Made by a program: the position numbers and the translations under genes. DNA of 64,000 nucleotides, from the NCBI RefSeq assembly GCF_044761665.1, contig NZ_JBIWCW010000009.1, positions 50,448 through 114,447 on the forward strand. Direction: 5' to 3'. This DNA comes from Peribacillus sp044761665. Lineage in GTDB: Bacteria; Bacillota; Bacilli; Bacillales; DSM-1321. A model generated the notes under the pieces. That model searched no databases. It saw nothing but the letters and a program-made list of their open reading frames with translations, and was not told where the DNA came from. Shown piece after piece: positions 1-9,278 of the stretch. Numbering within the stretch: the stretch's first letter is position 1; every line of letters starts with the position of its first letter.

Positions 1-1103
1 TTGCTATACGCTTTTTTCAATTCAGCGGTCATTGCTGCTGAAGATCCTTCGACGAGAGTCCAGTCATCGAGTTTGTAATCTTCTATTGCCTTTTTGGTTG
101 ATTTCATGATTCCTGCACCTGGGTCTATCCCAATAATTTCATGATTGGTCAGGCTACCAACACTATTTGGATCCTGCTCGGACGTATCCTGTCCTTGAAA
201 AGCGGCAAAAATACAGGCGAGGAGAAACAAGGTACCGAAAAATGAGAAGGCAATTTTTTTGTTCAATACTTGCTTATATGCCGGATTGCGTAGAGTCTGT
301 GTGATTCGATCCAAGATGATCGCGATAATGACAATTGAAAGACCAGCCTCAAATCCCTGCCCCACCTTGATTTGAGATACAGCACGATAGACTTCTGCGC
401 CAAGTCCTGGAGCTCCCACCAAGGAAGCGATAACTACCATGGATAAAGCTAACATGATACTTTGATTTATACCGGCAAAAATGGTTGGTGCAGCTAAAGG
501 CAATTGAACCTTGAATAATTTTTGATTGCTAGTTGAACCGAAAGCGTCGGAAGCCTCGATTAAATCCTTAGGCACTTCCTGTATCCCGAGATTAGTCAAG
601 CGGATCGTCGGTGCAACGGCAAATATAATCGAAGCGAAAATACCTGGGACAACACCAATTCCAAAAAACAAAATAGCTGGAATCAAATAAACAAAAGCGG
701 GCATTGTCTGCATAAAATCCAAAGTTGGAATGATGATTTTTCTCGCAGAAGCGCTTTGAGCAGCCCAAATCCCTATCGGAATGCCAATCGCTATCGTTAA
801 GAGCGCCGATGAGAGAACGAGGGCCAAAGTTTGAACACTAGCTTCCCAATAGCCAAGATTATCGATTAACAGTAAGGCTATTAATGTAAATAACCCTAAT
901 TTCCATCGACTTGTATATACGACCAAAAGTGTCAAAAATACGATTAAAATCAGTGGAGGCCCAATACTCAAAGCATCAACTAAGATGTTTAATATTCCCT
1001 CAATTAATCGTGTTAGAAAGGAAAATAAACCGGCGAACGTGATTGTTATCCAATCAACTAATTTATCGACCCATGTACCTAAAGGAATTCTTGCGATATT
1101 CAT
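1..1103 (-). CDS. Glycine betaine ABC transporter, fused permease/substrate-binding protein (partial)
   Basis: Partial gene running off the window edge. The N-terminal part reads as a multi-span binding-protein-dependent permease (start MNIARIPLG, then hydrophobic segments and the stretch SLVGAPGLGAEVYRAVSQI typical of OpuAB/ProW). After a further membrane span it continues into a binding-protein domain (EIIGIDPGAGIMKSTKKAI near the edge) of the OpuAC/ProX family. The permease-receptor fusion resembles BusAB/OpuABC rather than the separate OpuAB and OpuAC of B. subtilis. Its ATG overlaps the stop of the upstream ATPase gene by 4 bases (ATGA), so the two are translationally coupled. The inferred role is uptake of glycine betaine or a related osmoprotectant at the membrane. 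The exact substrate cannot be read from sequence. Confidence 0.88.
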   Translation of the reverse strand, partial: MNIARIPLGTWVDKLVDWITITFAGLFSFLTRLIEGILNILVDALSIGPPLILIVFLTLLVVYTSRWKLGLFTLIALLLIDNLGYWEASVQTLALVLSSALLTIAIGIPIGIWAAQSASARKIIIPTLDFMQTMPAFVYLIPAILFFGIGVVPGIFASIIFAVAPTIRLTNLGIQEVPKDLIEASDAFGSTSNQKLFKVQLPLAAPTIFAGINQSIMLALSMVVIASLVGAPGLGAEVYRAVSQIKVGQGFEAGLSIVIIAIILDRITQTLRNPAYKQVLNKKIAFSFFGTLFLLACIFAAFQGQDTSEQDPNSVGSLTNHEIIGIDPGAGIMKSTKKAIEDYKLDDWTLVEGSSAAMTAELKKAYS

Positions 1104-2311
1104 GTATTCACTTCCATCTCGTTTAAGGAATCTTTATTACCGGCCAAAGCACCAATTACGGCTCCCCGGATTATGATTCCTTTCAATCTCTTCTGATCAT
1201 CTACAACAGATATCGGAATTGATGACGTAGACATAACATCCAGGATCTCTATAAGTAACTGATCTTCCTTGGCCAGTGGGATATCTATCGTCATGACATC
1301 TGATATGGATTGATGATTGTCTATTGCTTTACGGGCCTGCTCAGCTGTTAAAACACCCAATAACTTTAGTCTTCGATCAACAACAAAGATACTTGAATAT
1401 CCTTGTTTTCGCATGATTTCCAAGGCGACCCTTGGACCACGATCCATACTGATTTTCTCTGCTCTTTTCATAACGTGAGAGGCTGTTAATACCTTGGAAA
1501 GGTCCACATCTTCGACAAACTTCTCAACATATTCATTCGCAGGTTTCATCATAATTTGTTCAGGGGTCCCGAGTTGAATCACGCTACCATCCTTCATTAG
1601 GGCAATTCTATCCCCGATTCGCAAAGCCTCATCCAAATCATGTGTAATGAAAATGATGGTTTTCTTAAATTGGTCTTGAATCTCAAGCAATTCATCCTGC
1701 ATATCTTTTCGAATGAGAGGATCCAGGGCACTGAAAGCTTCATCCATTAAAATGATATCCGTATGGCTAGCAAGTGCCCGGGCTAAGCCAACACGTTGCT
1801 GCATACCCCCGCTCAGCTGGGAAGGAAGTTGATTTTCATACCCCTTCAACCCAACGACCTCAAGGGATTGCATCGCCCTTTTTTCCCGTTCTTCCACAGG
1901 GATCTTTTGAATTTCAAGACCAAACTCCGTGTTTTCCAAGATTGTTTTATGAGGGAATAAAGCGAAATTTTGAAACACCATACTTATCTTTTTTCGCCTA
2001 ACTTCCCTCAATCGGGAAGCATTCATTTTAACGATATCTTCATTATTGATTAGGATTTCTCCCCTTGTAGGTGAAATTAAGCGGTTGAACATCCGGATCA
2101 AGGTCGATTTTCCGCTTCCTGATAAGCCCATAATCACGAATATTTCACCCGGATAAATTTCAAAGTTCACTTTATTGACTCCGACTGTCTGACCTGTTTC
2201 TTTTAAAATATCCTTCTTTGATTTACCTTTTTCCAATAATTCGAGCGCAGTTTTTGGAGATTTCCCGAAAACTTTTGATACATTCCTTACCGTCACAATT
2301 GGTTCTTCCAT
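1100..2311 (-). CDS. opuAA: Glycine betaine/proline ABC transporter ATP-binding protein
   Basis: ATPase of the osmoprotectant importer, acting on the inner face of the membrane with the downstream fused permease. Visible motifs are Walker A GLSGSGKST, signature LSGGMQQR, and Walker B ILMDEAFSALDP, followed by a C-terminal pair of CBS domains (from about HVMKRAEKIS onward), which in this family sense ionic strength. The start at MEEPIVTV was chosen because AGAGGTGAG lies just upstream; an in-frame ATG 31 codons earlier (2404) has no such site. The length (403 aa) is normal for OpuAA/ProV. The family assignment is firm and the exact substrate is inferred. Confidence 0.92.
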   Translation of the reverse strand: MEEPIVTVRNVSKVFGKSPKTALELLEKGKSKKDILKETGQTVGVNKVNFEIYPGEIFVIMGLSGSGKSTLIRMFNRLISPTRGEILINNEDIVKMNASRLREVRRKKISMVFQNFALFPHKTILENTEFGLEIQKIPVEEREKRAMQSLEVVGLKGYENQLPSQLSGGMQQRVGLARALASHTDIILMDEAFSALDPLIRKDMQDELLEIQDQFKKTIIFITHDLDEALRIGDRIALMKDGSVIQLGTPEQIMMKPANEYVEKFVEDVDLSKVLTASHVMKRAEKISMDRGPRVALEIMRKQGYSSIFVVDRRLKLLGVLTAEQARKAIDNHQSISDVMTIDIPLAKEDQLLIEILDVMSTSSIPISVVDDQKRLKGIIIRGAVIGALAGNKDSLNEMEVNT

Positions 2312-2467
2312 CAACTCACCTCTTTTTTTATGTATAGGACTATGTGAATTCAAAAATAAAGCCATACGAGTTATGTATAGAATGTGCTTTTGTGTCGAAT
2401 GCATACGTATAATAACGATTTATGCTCAACCCTTTTGTAAAACAAATGGACTAAATAATTTATTGTA

Positions 2468-2493
2468 TAAAAAAAAGGCCCATTAATTGAGCC
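2468..2493 (-). terminator. Rho-independent terminator after the MBL hydrolase
   Basis: On the minus strand GGCTCA and TGGGCC form a short stem with a five-base loop and one G-U pair, followed by a run of eight T. It starts directly after the stop codon of the MBL-fold gene. Confidence 0.65.
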
Positions 2494-2495
2494 AA

Positions 2496-3437
2496 TTATA
2501 CATTCGATTGAAAATACCATATACCATCTTTTTTATATTTTCGGCATTGTCCCTTAAAGTACAGGTACTGTAGATGTGCCAGTGTTTCTCCAATAGCAAA
2601 CCGGGATTCGTGAACCGACAGTTTTCTAAAAAGGATATTACAGGCATCTTGTATCGTAGTCGGCTCCTTCATATTTTCATAGGCTACATGTAACCGTTCT
2701 TGATGATGATCCAATAATTCTCTAATCCTTTTATTGGCATTCCTAAACGGTTTTCCATGGGAAGGAATAACATAATCAACATTCAATTTCTCTATTTTCT
2801 TTAAGGAAGTAAAAAATGACTCCAACGGATTGCTGATTCCTTGAAACCAATACGATATATTAGGAGAAATCCTCGGCAATATATGATCTGTAGAGAAAAG
2901 AACGCTATTTTCTTTATTGTACAGCGTGATTAATCCATCTGAATGACCTGGTGTAAAAATCACTTCATATTCATGCTTGCCGAAAAGTAGCTTCATTCCT
3001 TCCTCAAGATGATGGTTGACCGTAGGATAGGGCTTTACCTTGGGAACAAAGCTGCCTTCATCATTGGATAAAGCAAGAGCTAAGTCATTTTGTATACCAC
3101 ATGATTCATATTGATTTGCGAGCAAGTCGAGTGTTGTTGGCTCCCAGAAAGTAGTGCCCGCTATTTCATCGACTTTCGTCATCCAAACTTCTGCACCTGT
3201 AGATTGCTGTAAATTCCCGGCATATCCAAAGTGATCCGGGTGATAATGGGTGAGGATGATATCGCCAATTTCGTGTCTTTCAATGATGGGCTGCCATATA
3301 TCACGTGAAGTTTGATTATTTAATCCTGCATCGATAATTGTCCATCCATGCGTCCCTTCGGCTAAAAAACAATGAACGTGATCCAACCTAAATGGCAAGG
3401 GAATGGTCACTTGAGTAACTCCTAGTTCATTCAACAA
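2496..3437 (-). CDS. MBL-fold metallo-hydrolase
   Basis: Metallo-beta-lactamase superfamily protein, probably cytoplasmic. It shows the metal-binding signature THYHPDHFGYAG (HxHxDH) near residue 80, a second ligand region FTPGHSDG, the STDHIL stretch, and IPSHGKPF. The C-terminal ~80 residues form an extra helical domain (HHQERLHVAYENM...), as in the YqjP-like two-domain MBL proteins of Bacillus. The reading frame opens with TTG TTG after a GGAGAAGG site; an ATG start with a good ribosome site was not found, so the exact start is uncertain. The gene stands alone between terminators. The substrate is unknown. Confidence 0.8.
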   Translation of the reverse strand: MLNELGVTQVTIPLPFRLDHVHCFLAEGTHGWTIIDAGLNNQTSRDIWQPIIERHEIGDIILTHYHPDHFGYAGNLQQSTGAEVWMTKVDEIAGTTFWEPTTLDLLANQYESCGIQNDLALALSNDEGSFVPKVKPYPTVNHHLEEGMKLLFGKHEYEVIFTPGHSDGLITLYNKENSVLFSTDHILPRISPNISYWFQGISNPLESFFTSLKKIEKLNVDYVIPSHGKPFRNANKRIRELLDHHQERLHVAYENMKEPTTIQDACNILFRKLSVHESRFAIGETLAHLQYLYFKGQCRKYKKDGIWYFQSNV

Positions 3438-3589
3438 ATATACCTTCTCCTTCCAATTCCAAACTATTTATAAAAAGATCCACCAAATATAATGCTACTT
3501 ACTAAATTCGGCACTTTTTTAAAAGTTCCTTTTATTGGAATTTGAGAAATAGGAATAAAAGTATGACGATGCTCTTTTAAACTAAAGGA

Positions 3590-3617
3590 AAGACCCCCAT
3601 CATTTTTGATGAGGGCC
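3590..3617 (-). terminator. Terminator after the 197-aa hypothetical gene
   Basis: Inverted repeat with CCCTCATCA and TGATGGGGG arms around a short A/T loop, followed on the minus strand by TCTTTCC. It lies just past the stop at 3629. Confidence 0.6.
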
Positions 3618-3628
3618 GTTCACGTATG

Positions 3629-4222
3629 TTACTGTTCTTCTTCCATGGTTTCATTGAGACTAAATAGAAAATGGTAAATTAGATTAAACGCTTCATTAAA
3701 TGAAATCTCTTCCTTAAATCCTTTTACACCATTCAATGCAAAATTGACGTCCCATAGCCCATCACCTTGATTGAACATCATGCTGAACGTGCCGATATCC
3801 CCTTGTACTTCTTTAGTGAAATACGCTTTAAGAGCATCTCCCATTTTCTTCTGGAATCTCAACCCGAACATTGCATTATATGTTCCAAATACATCATCGA
3901 CTTCTAAAGAAAGTGCTTCCACTCCGATTATATTGAACCAAGAAGATTCAAAGTAAAGGAATTCATCCTTATTTGTTTTCAAATATTCTATTGGCTGCAA
4001 AAGGAATGCAGCCGATTCTTCCTTAATCAACTCTTCGCTTTCTTTATTACTAAGCTCGGTATAAGCATCAGTAAAGCGGGTAGTATTGTCTTTGTCTACT
4101 ATAGTAATATCATCAGTCAGCAACTGATGTTTTTTGGCATATTCCTTTTCTTCTGTATGTAATTCAATCGAATTACCTTTTAAAGTCTTCGATATGTATG
4201 TTTCCATTTGCTTTTTTAACAT
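3629..4222 (-). CDS. Conserved hypothetical protein
   Basis: 197-aa acidic, soluble-looking protein without signal peptide or membrane segment. I do not recognise a catalytic motif. The C-terminal half (FGLRFQKKMGDALKAYFTKEVQGDIGTFSMMFNQGDGLWDVNFALNGVKGFKEEIS) looks like a compact alpha/beta fold ending in an amphipathic helix and a Glu-rich tail. It starts at an ATG behind a GGAGGACG-type site and is transcribed divergently from the FAD oxidoreductase gene. It has its own terminator, so it is monocistronic. No function is proposed. Confidence 0.7.
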   Translation of the reverse strand: MLKKQMETYISKTLKGNSIELHTEEKEYAKKHQLLTDDITIVDKDNTTRFTDAYTELSNKESEELIKEESAAFLLQPIEYLKTNKDEFLYFESSWFNIIGVEALSLEVDDVFGTYNAMFGLRFQKKMGDALKAYFTKEVQGDIGTFSMMFNQGDGLWDVNFALNGVKGFKEEISFNEAFNLIYHFLFSLNETMEEEQ

Positions 4223-4395
4223 GCATTCGTCCTCCTAGTATCTTTACAAGCCTATTCCTCTTCATCATAGCACATTTTACCCAGATAAAATAACTGTGTG
4301 AATAAATCAAATACCATTCCGGTATGGCATTCGGGTAATCTCTTCGATATAGTAGTAGAAGAACCTTTATACATATGAAGAAATGAGATGTTTAT

Positions 4396-5511
4396 ATGGA
4401 AAAAATCATTATAATAGGCGCTGGGATTTTAGGCGCGTCTACGGCCTACCAGCTCGTGAAAAAAGGCGCTGAAGTAGTCATAATAGATCGTCAGGATAAA
4501 GGACAAGCCACAGCTGCCGCTGCAGGTATCGTCTGTCCATGGATCTCACAAAGACGTAACAAAGCGTGGTATCACCTTGCTAAAAATGGAGCCCGCTTTT
4601 ATCCAAGTCTAATTAAAGAGCTTGAAATTGATGGGGAAACAGAGACGGGATACGCTAAAGTCGGGGCAATCAGCTTACATACTGATGAAGAAAAGCTGAT
4701 TGGAATGCAAAAAAGAGCGACAAAACGTAAAGAAGAGGCCCCTGAAATTGGTGATATTACTATGCTCTCTCCGGAAGCAACGAGTGCCCTCTTCCCTCCG
4801 CTTTCAGAGGAATATGCAGCAGTCCATATAAGCGGTGCAGCAAGGGTGGATGGCCTCGCTCTACGCGATAGCTTATTGCGTGCGGCGCAGAAAAATGGCG
4901 CCACACTGATTTATGGAGATGCTTCACTGAAATACAGTGGAAACACTGTAACCGGTGTAACGGTTGAAGGTAAGAGTATACTTGCAGATAAAGTAATTGT
5001 CTGTGCAGGTGCCTGGGCATCTCAATTACTTGAACCACTAGGGATCAACTTTCAAGTTAGCTTTCAAAAAGCGCAGATTATCCATTTAGAATTACCAAAT
5101 AAAAACACGAATAACTGGCCTGTTGTCATGCCGCCTAGCGATCAATACATATTGGCTTTCGACTCAAATAAAATTGTCGCTGGGGCCACTCATGAAAATA
5201 TAGAAGTATTCGATTACCGAATGACGGCTGGAGGTATGCAGGAGGTTTTCGAAAAAGCTTTAACCACGGCACCTGGTTTGGCAAACGGTACGTTTATTGA
5301 AGCAAGAGTTGGTTTCCGACCCTTTACCCCTGGTTTTCTTCCTATTATTGGACCCCTTCCTGAATGGGAAGGCATTATTGTCGCTAACGGGCTTGGTGCT
5401 TCCGGATTAACGATGGGGCCATATATTGGCTCTCAATTGGCAAATCTGGCTCTAGGCAGAGAATTAGACATTAATTTAGAAAACTATGATGTATTGGGAG
5501 CAATACTTTAA
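4396..5511 (+). CDS. FAD-dependent oxidoreductase, DAO (glycine/D-amino-acid oxidase) family
   Basis: 371-aa flavoprotein. The N-terminus has the Rossmann dinucleotide fingerprint IIIGAGILGASTAYQL followed about 20 residues later by an acidic end of strand 2 (VVIIDRQ). The C-terminus has the second FAD contact typical of the family (EARVGFRPFTPGFLPIIGPLP, then IVANGLGASGLTMGP). This places it with amine or amino-acid oxidases and deaminases of the DadA/ThiO/SoxA group. The length is standard. No neighbouring pathway gene indicates the substrate. The gene is monocistronic on the plus strand with a terminator-like hairpin downstream. Confidence 0.85.
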   Translation: MEKIIIIGAGILGASTAYQLVKKGAEVVIIDRQDKGQATAAAAGIVCPWISQRRNKAWYHLAKNGARFYPSLIKELEIDGETETGYAKVGAISLHTDEEKLIGMQKRATKRKEEAPEIGDITMLSPEATSALFPPLSEEYAAVHISGAARVDGLALRDSLLRAAQKNGATLIYGDASLKYSGNTVTGVTVEGKSILADKVIVCAGAWASQLLEPLGINFQVSFQKAQIIHLELPNKNTNNWPVVMPPSDQYILAFDSNKIVAGATHENIEVFDYRMTAGGMQEVFEKALTTAPGLANGTFIEARVGFRPFTPGFLPIIGPLPEWEGIIVANGLGASGLTMGPYIGSQLANLALGRELDINLENYDVLGAIL

Positions 5512-5548
5512 AATTTTTATGGTTCTTATTGTAAGCGATAGAATAAAT

Positions 5549-5588
5549 GACAGAAAGCCCTCGGACTCATTCCCTGGGTTTTTTTATC
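5549..5588. terminator. Terminator-like hairpin after the FAD oxidoreductase
   Basis: AAAGCCC pairs with GGGTTTT across a loop, followed by a T-run on the plus strand. The remaining stretch up to 5942 is AT-rich and shows nothing else that I can support. Confidence 0.4.
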
Positions 5589-5942
5589 GTTTAAAATTTT
5601 AATAAACCATAACAACATTATGTAAACTGATAAATATTCATTGCTCCTTAAAATTGATTGGTTTAGTTAAATCCTTTTAAAAATCAATTTTTCCTGATTC
5701 TTCTCTCCCGTGAATCTTAACTTTGTTAATCCAACTTTACTTATGAGTAACATAAAAAGTGCCTTTTCAGAACCGAATAAATCAGATTTTAACTACCTTT
5801 CTGTAGCGGCGCACATCTAAAAATCTTAATAATTTGGCTTTTCCCTCCACTCTTGCACTAAAAATCACTATTTTACATATGATGAGTTACGGCCTAAAAA
5901 TATAGGATTTATTATCGATAGACGGAGAAAGGTTGGGTAAGA

Positions 5943-6485
5943 ATGAACCAAAATCATGAGTCTAACATTCTATTTCAAAATCTCCAGAATAAAAACATGT
6001 CATTTGAAGAAGTATTCGTTTATATTGTGAATTTCATGAAATTAAATCCATCTGGTAACTATAGATTAATGGTTGGTACCGATTCCCAAGTACATAAAAA
6101 GCATACAGTTTTTATTACAGGTATTGTCATACAACAGGTAGGGAGTGGAGTATGGGCCTGTATAAGAAAAGAGATGATCCCAAGAAGAATGATGCATATA
6201 CATGAACGCATTTCCTATGAACTATCATTAACTGAGGAAATCGTGTCAATGTTTACGGAAGAAAGAAAAAATCAGTTGATCAATATTGTTCTACCGACAG
6301 TATATGAAGGGGCCACATTCACAATGGAAGGTCATATTGATATTGGGACTGGTAAACGAAATAAAACAAGGGAATTTGTAATAGAAATGGTGGCTAGAAT
6401 GGAATCCATGGGAGTGGAACCAAAAATCAAGCCCAACGCTTTTGTTGCTTCAAGTTATGCTAACCGGTATACAAAAAAAGAATAA
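5943..6485 (+). CDS. YkuK-like RNase H-fold protein (DUF458)
   Basis: 180-aa protein of the YkuK/DUF458 family, which adopts a ribonuclease-H-like fold of unproven function. Recognisable signatures are RLMVGTDSQVHKKHTVFITGIVI near residues 40-63 (acidic residue plus DSQ in strand 1, as in RNase H-like folds), HERISYELSLTEEIV in the middle, and the conserved C-terminal stretch IKPNAFVASSYANRYTK. The length matches the family. A GAGAAAGG ribosome site precedes the ATG. It stands alone on the plus strand. The family call is firm and the biochemical activity is not known. Confidence 0.85.
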   Translation: MNQNHESNILFQNLQNKNMSFEEVFVYIVNFMKLNPSGNYRLMVGTDSQVHKKHTVFITGIVIQQVGSGVWACIRKEMIPRRMMHIHERISYELSLTEEIVSMFTEERKNQLINIVLPTVYEGATFTMEGHIDIGTGKRNKTREFVIEMVARMESMGVEPKIKPNAFVASSYANRYTKKE

Positions 6486-6667
6486 TTGCAAACGAAAATT
6501 CAATAACCCATATCCTTTTAATAACAAATGCAAATTTATTTGATTAAACCAAAACATATTCAGTAAATTTCAAGGTTACCAGCTCAAGCATATAAGGGTC
6601 ATGGAAATTAAAAGTTTTTGAAGACAATAAAAAACAGGGAAACAAATTTCGTCTCCCTGCAATCTTT

Positions 6668-7150
6668 ATTACATTTAAACAAGAATGACCCATAATATCA
6701 TGGTAATTACTATCGTAACCAAACCTTGTATCAACGTTGCCATTATTTGAGCTTTATATTCATCCGTTACCTTCATTCCACTAAACTGGGTGACTAACCA
6801 AAAGAAGCTATCATTTACATGGCTAACCGTCATCGCTCCTACTCCTACAGCCATAACAACGAGTTAATAGAGGGACAGCTCTTTCAATACCTAATGTTGG
6901 TAGCATGTGTGCAATTAGCGAGGACGTTATGACATGGAGCTAACGGTTCCATAAACAATGACAAGCCCAATACTCGTCATCAACCCGCCAAATCCGCCAT
7001 TTATGTTCTCTAAATTTTAGTTAACGGCATTCCCGAAGCGAATCCGACAAACCGTGTACCTAAAATTAGTGATAAGAATGGATGTAACTTGAACTTAGTC
7101 GTTGTAATAACAATCAGCATTACTCCAATGAGTAAAAAATAACATATGAT
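6668..7150 (-). pseudogene. Remnant of a GntP-family gluconate permease
   Basis: No intact frame, but the minus strand carries three recognisable GntP pieces in the right order. The first is an N-terminal piece (ITTTKFKLHPFLSLIL...FASGMPLTKI ending in a stop, then NGGFGGLMTSIGLVIVYGT). Next is a late piece (SSLIAHMLPTLGIERAVPL), then the C-terminus (VGVGAMTVSHVNDSFFWLV...), which runs to a stop near 6671. Several hundred codons are missing between the first and second pieces, and the frame changes between fragments. It sits directly downstream of glycerate kinase, the usual partner of this permease. I infer a former glycerate/gluconate uptake-and-use operon whose transporter was lost by deletion and point decay. 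Confidence 0.8.
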
Positions 7151-7161
7151 AATCTCCTATT

Positions 7162-8301
7162 TTATCTATTAAAAGAAGCTAAAAAAGTGCGCATAACCTG
7201 CTCGGCTGAAAACTCTAAAAGTTCAGATCCTCTTTCAATCGCTTCTTCTAACGAGATAGGAGCGCTTACAATACTATGAACACTCGTAATTCCATGGTTA
7301 TATAAAACCTCAATGCCTGTTCCAATCGAACCAGCCAAGGCAAATACGGGAATTCCAAATTCTTTTGCTTTTTCTGCCACCCCCATGGGTGTTTTGCCTG
7401 ATGCTGTTTGGTAATCGATTTGTCCTTCACCTGTAAAGACACATTGAGCTCCTTGTAGTTTCTCACTCAATTTGGTGTATTCGATAACAATATCGATGCC
7501 TCTTTTTGTTTTAGAGGGGAAGAATGCTTGGAATGCTCCTCCAATGCCACCTGCTGCACCAGCACCAACTTTATTATGTAAATGAAGTCCTGTTTTAGCT
7601 TCTACTAAATCAGCCCAAATGGATAGCGCATTATCGAGAAATGCGACCATGTCAGGAGTTGCCCCTTTTTGAGGTCCAAATACTGCAGATGCCCCTTCAG
7701 GACCTACGAGTGGATTTTGGACGTCGGAAGCAATCAAAAACTCACATTCTGTTATTCTCGAATCAAAATCTTTAGTATCAATTTCTACGATACGTGATAG
7801 TCCCTCACCTCCAAACCTAATTGATAGCCCTTCATCATCCAATAATTTCATCCCTAAAGCTTGAAGCATTCCGGCTCCACCATCATTGGTAGCGCTTCCG
7901 CCGACACCTAAAATGAATTTCCGACAGCCGTCATTCAATGCCTTTTTAATTAGTTCCCCCGTTCCATATGTAGTTGCAGTCATTGGGTTCAATTTATCTG
8001 ATTCGACTAGACATAAACCTGATGCACTTGCCATTTCAATCACACAGGTTTCCTGATCTCCCAAAATTCCATAGGCTCCCTGTATGTTATCCAGTAAAGG
8101 GCCTTTTACCAGCACCTCTACTTTTCTACCATTCGTAGCCGCGATCAGACTATCCATCGTTCCTTCACCGCCATCTGCTACAGGAACTAAAACGGTTTCG
8201 GAAGTTGGCAGGACTTTCTTAACTCCACGTTCAATTGCTTGCGAAGCTTCTAGTGCGGACAAACTTCCTTTATAGGAATCTGGTGCAATAACAATTTTCA
8301 T
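7162..8301 (-). CDS. glxK: Glycerate kinase
   Basis: Glycerate kinase of the GlxK/GarK type I family, phosphorylating glycerate to a phosphoglycerate in the cytoplasm. Family hallmarks include the N-terminus MKIVIAPDSYKGSLSALEAS, VADGGEGTMDSL, GVGGSATNDGGAGMLQALG, GAGAAGGIGGAFQAFF, FTGEGQIDYQTASGKTP and the C-terminal AGS/GTGIEV stretch. The second ATG was chosen: GGGGAG lies 6 bases before it but directly abuts the first ATG at 8307. The length (379 aa) is normal. Its former transporter partner downstream is degenerate, so it may now depend on glycerate made inside the cell. Confidence 0.92.
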   Translation of the reverse strand: MKIVIAPDSYKGSLSALEASQAIERGVKKVLPTSETVLVPVADGGEGTMDSLIAATNGRKVEVLVKGPLLDNIQGAYGILGDQETCVIEMASASGLCLVESDKLNPMTATTYGTGELIKKALNDGCRKFILGVGGSATNDGGAGMLQALGMKLLDDEGLSIRFGGEGLSRIVEIDTKDFDSRITECEFLIASDVQNPLVGPEGASAVFGPQKGATPDMVAFLDNALSIWADLVEAKTGLHLHNKVGAGAAGGIGGAFQAFFPSKTKRGIDIVIEYTKLSEKLQGAQCVFTGEGQIDYQTASGKTPMGVAEKAKEFGIPVFALAGSIGTGIEVLYNHGITSVHSIVSAPISLEEAIERGSELLEFSAEQVMRTFLASFNR

Positions 8302-8577
8302 GTTCATCTCCCCTTTAATAATACATGTCTGAATATTATAATAAACCTTATATACTATAAATGAAAATTAGTTTTTTAGATAAGGATCCTAAAGCCCTTT
8401 CTTGAAATTGGAGCTCTTCCATGCCCCATATCATAAATTTACTCGTAAGTATCCAGAAACGATTAGCACTAATTTAAAATCAGATAGAAAGTTAGTATTA
8501 TGCATGATGACTTTGAAACATAGGATATGGAGAATAGGTACCTTTTTTTCGGGTAAAAAACTCTATTAAAAGTCTAG

Positions 8578-8610
8578 TAGGCATGTGAACTTTGCCTAAT
8601 GTCTTTTTTT
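8578..8610 (+). terminator. Orphan terminator-like hairpin
   Basis: TAGGCA and TGCCTA form a stem with a nine-base loop, followed by TG and a T-run on the plus strand. No plus-strand gene precedes it in 8308-8577, so it may end a lost gene or a small RNA. The rest of the interval shows nothing supported. Confidence 0.35.
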
Positions 8611-8677
8611 TAACGACATGAATTCATGAATAGATTCTAATGAAAATAATTAGTTTACATAACATTATTATGAACAA

Positions 8678-8704
8678 TAAAAAAAGACCATTTTGGTCTC
8701 TTTG
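8678..8704 (-). terminator. Terminator after the tyrosine recombinase
   Basis: GAGACC and GGTCTT arms around AAAAT on the minus strand, followed by seven T. It is located immediately after the stop at 8706. Confidence 0.7.
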
Positions 8705-8705
8705 A

Positions 8706-9278
8706 TTAAAAATAAAAATCCATCAATGTTTCGTCCATCAAATCTTGAGTGAGCCCTATGTATATCATAGTATCTTTCGGGTTTGAGTGATTAAGGATTT
8801 GTTGTAGCAAAGCAATATCCTTGAACTTCTGGTAATGAAGATAACCAAAAGTTTTCCGAAGTGTATGGGTGCCCACATCTGGTATATCAGCCATTTCTGC
8901 TGCTTTGTTTAAAACCCGGTACGCTTGTACCCTCGTTATGGGACCATTTCCTTTTCGGCTTGGAAATAAATAGTCTTCATTTTTCAATTTCATTTTTTTT
9001 ACATACTTACGTACATCTTTCCGAAGTTGTGGGTTTACTATGAACCGTTTAATTTTTTCCGTTTTTTGCTCAACAATAACAATATGTGTTCCTTCTAATA
9101 TATCTTTGACACGCAACTTCAAGAGATCACCAATACGCAATCCAATGTTTATTCCGATTGAAAACATCATAAAATCCCGGTAGCTACAATATTTCAATAG
9201 GGACTTTTTCATCTTTTCTATGTGATCCAGACGGCGTATTGGCTGGACATTTTTTATTTTTTGAGAGATTCCTTGCAT
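8706..9278 (-). CDS. Tyrosine-type site-specific recombinase, short form
   Basis: 190-aa protein that is essentially only the catalytic domain of a phage-integrase-family recombinase. All catalytic positions are visible: Arg in INIGLRIGDLLKLR, Lys in the beta-hairpin (EQKTEKIKRF), His-x-x-Arg in THTLRKTFGYLHYQ, His in ILNHSNPKDT and the nucleophile Tyr in MIYIGL. It lacks the usual N-terminal core-binding domain, like the short YoeC-type integrases of Bacillus. A GGGGGGAAA site precedes the ATG. There is no adjacent phage module or recognisable attachment site, so it is probably a stand-alone recombinase or a relic of an excised element, not part of a prophage here. Confidence 0.85.
   Translation of the reverse strand: MQGISQKIKNVQPIRRLDHIEKMKKSLLKYCSYRDFMMFSIGINIGLRIGDLLKLRVKDILEGTHIVIVEQKTEKIKRFIVNPQLRKDVRKYVKKMKLKNEDYLFPSRKGNGPITRVQAYRVLNKAAEMADIPDVGTHTLRKTFGYLHYQKFKDIALLQQILNHSNPKDTMIYIGLTQDLMDETLMDFYF

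Noticed and set aside
1100..2404. Longer N-terminus for the OpuAA-like ATPase
   Set aside because: The extra 31 codons lack a ribosome site and do not resemble the family, whereas AGAGGTGAG directly precedes the ATG at 2311.
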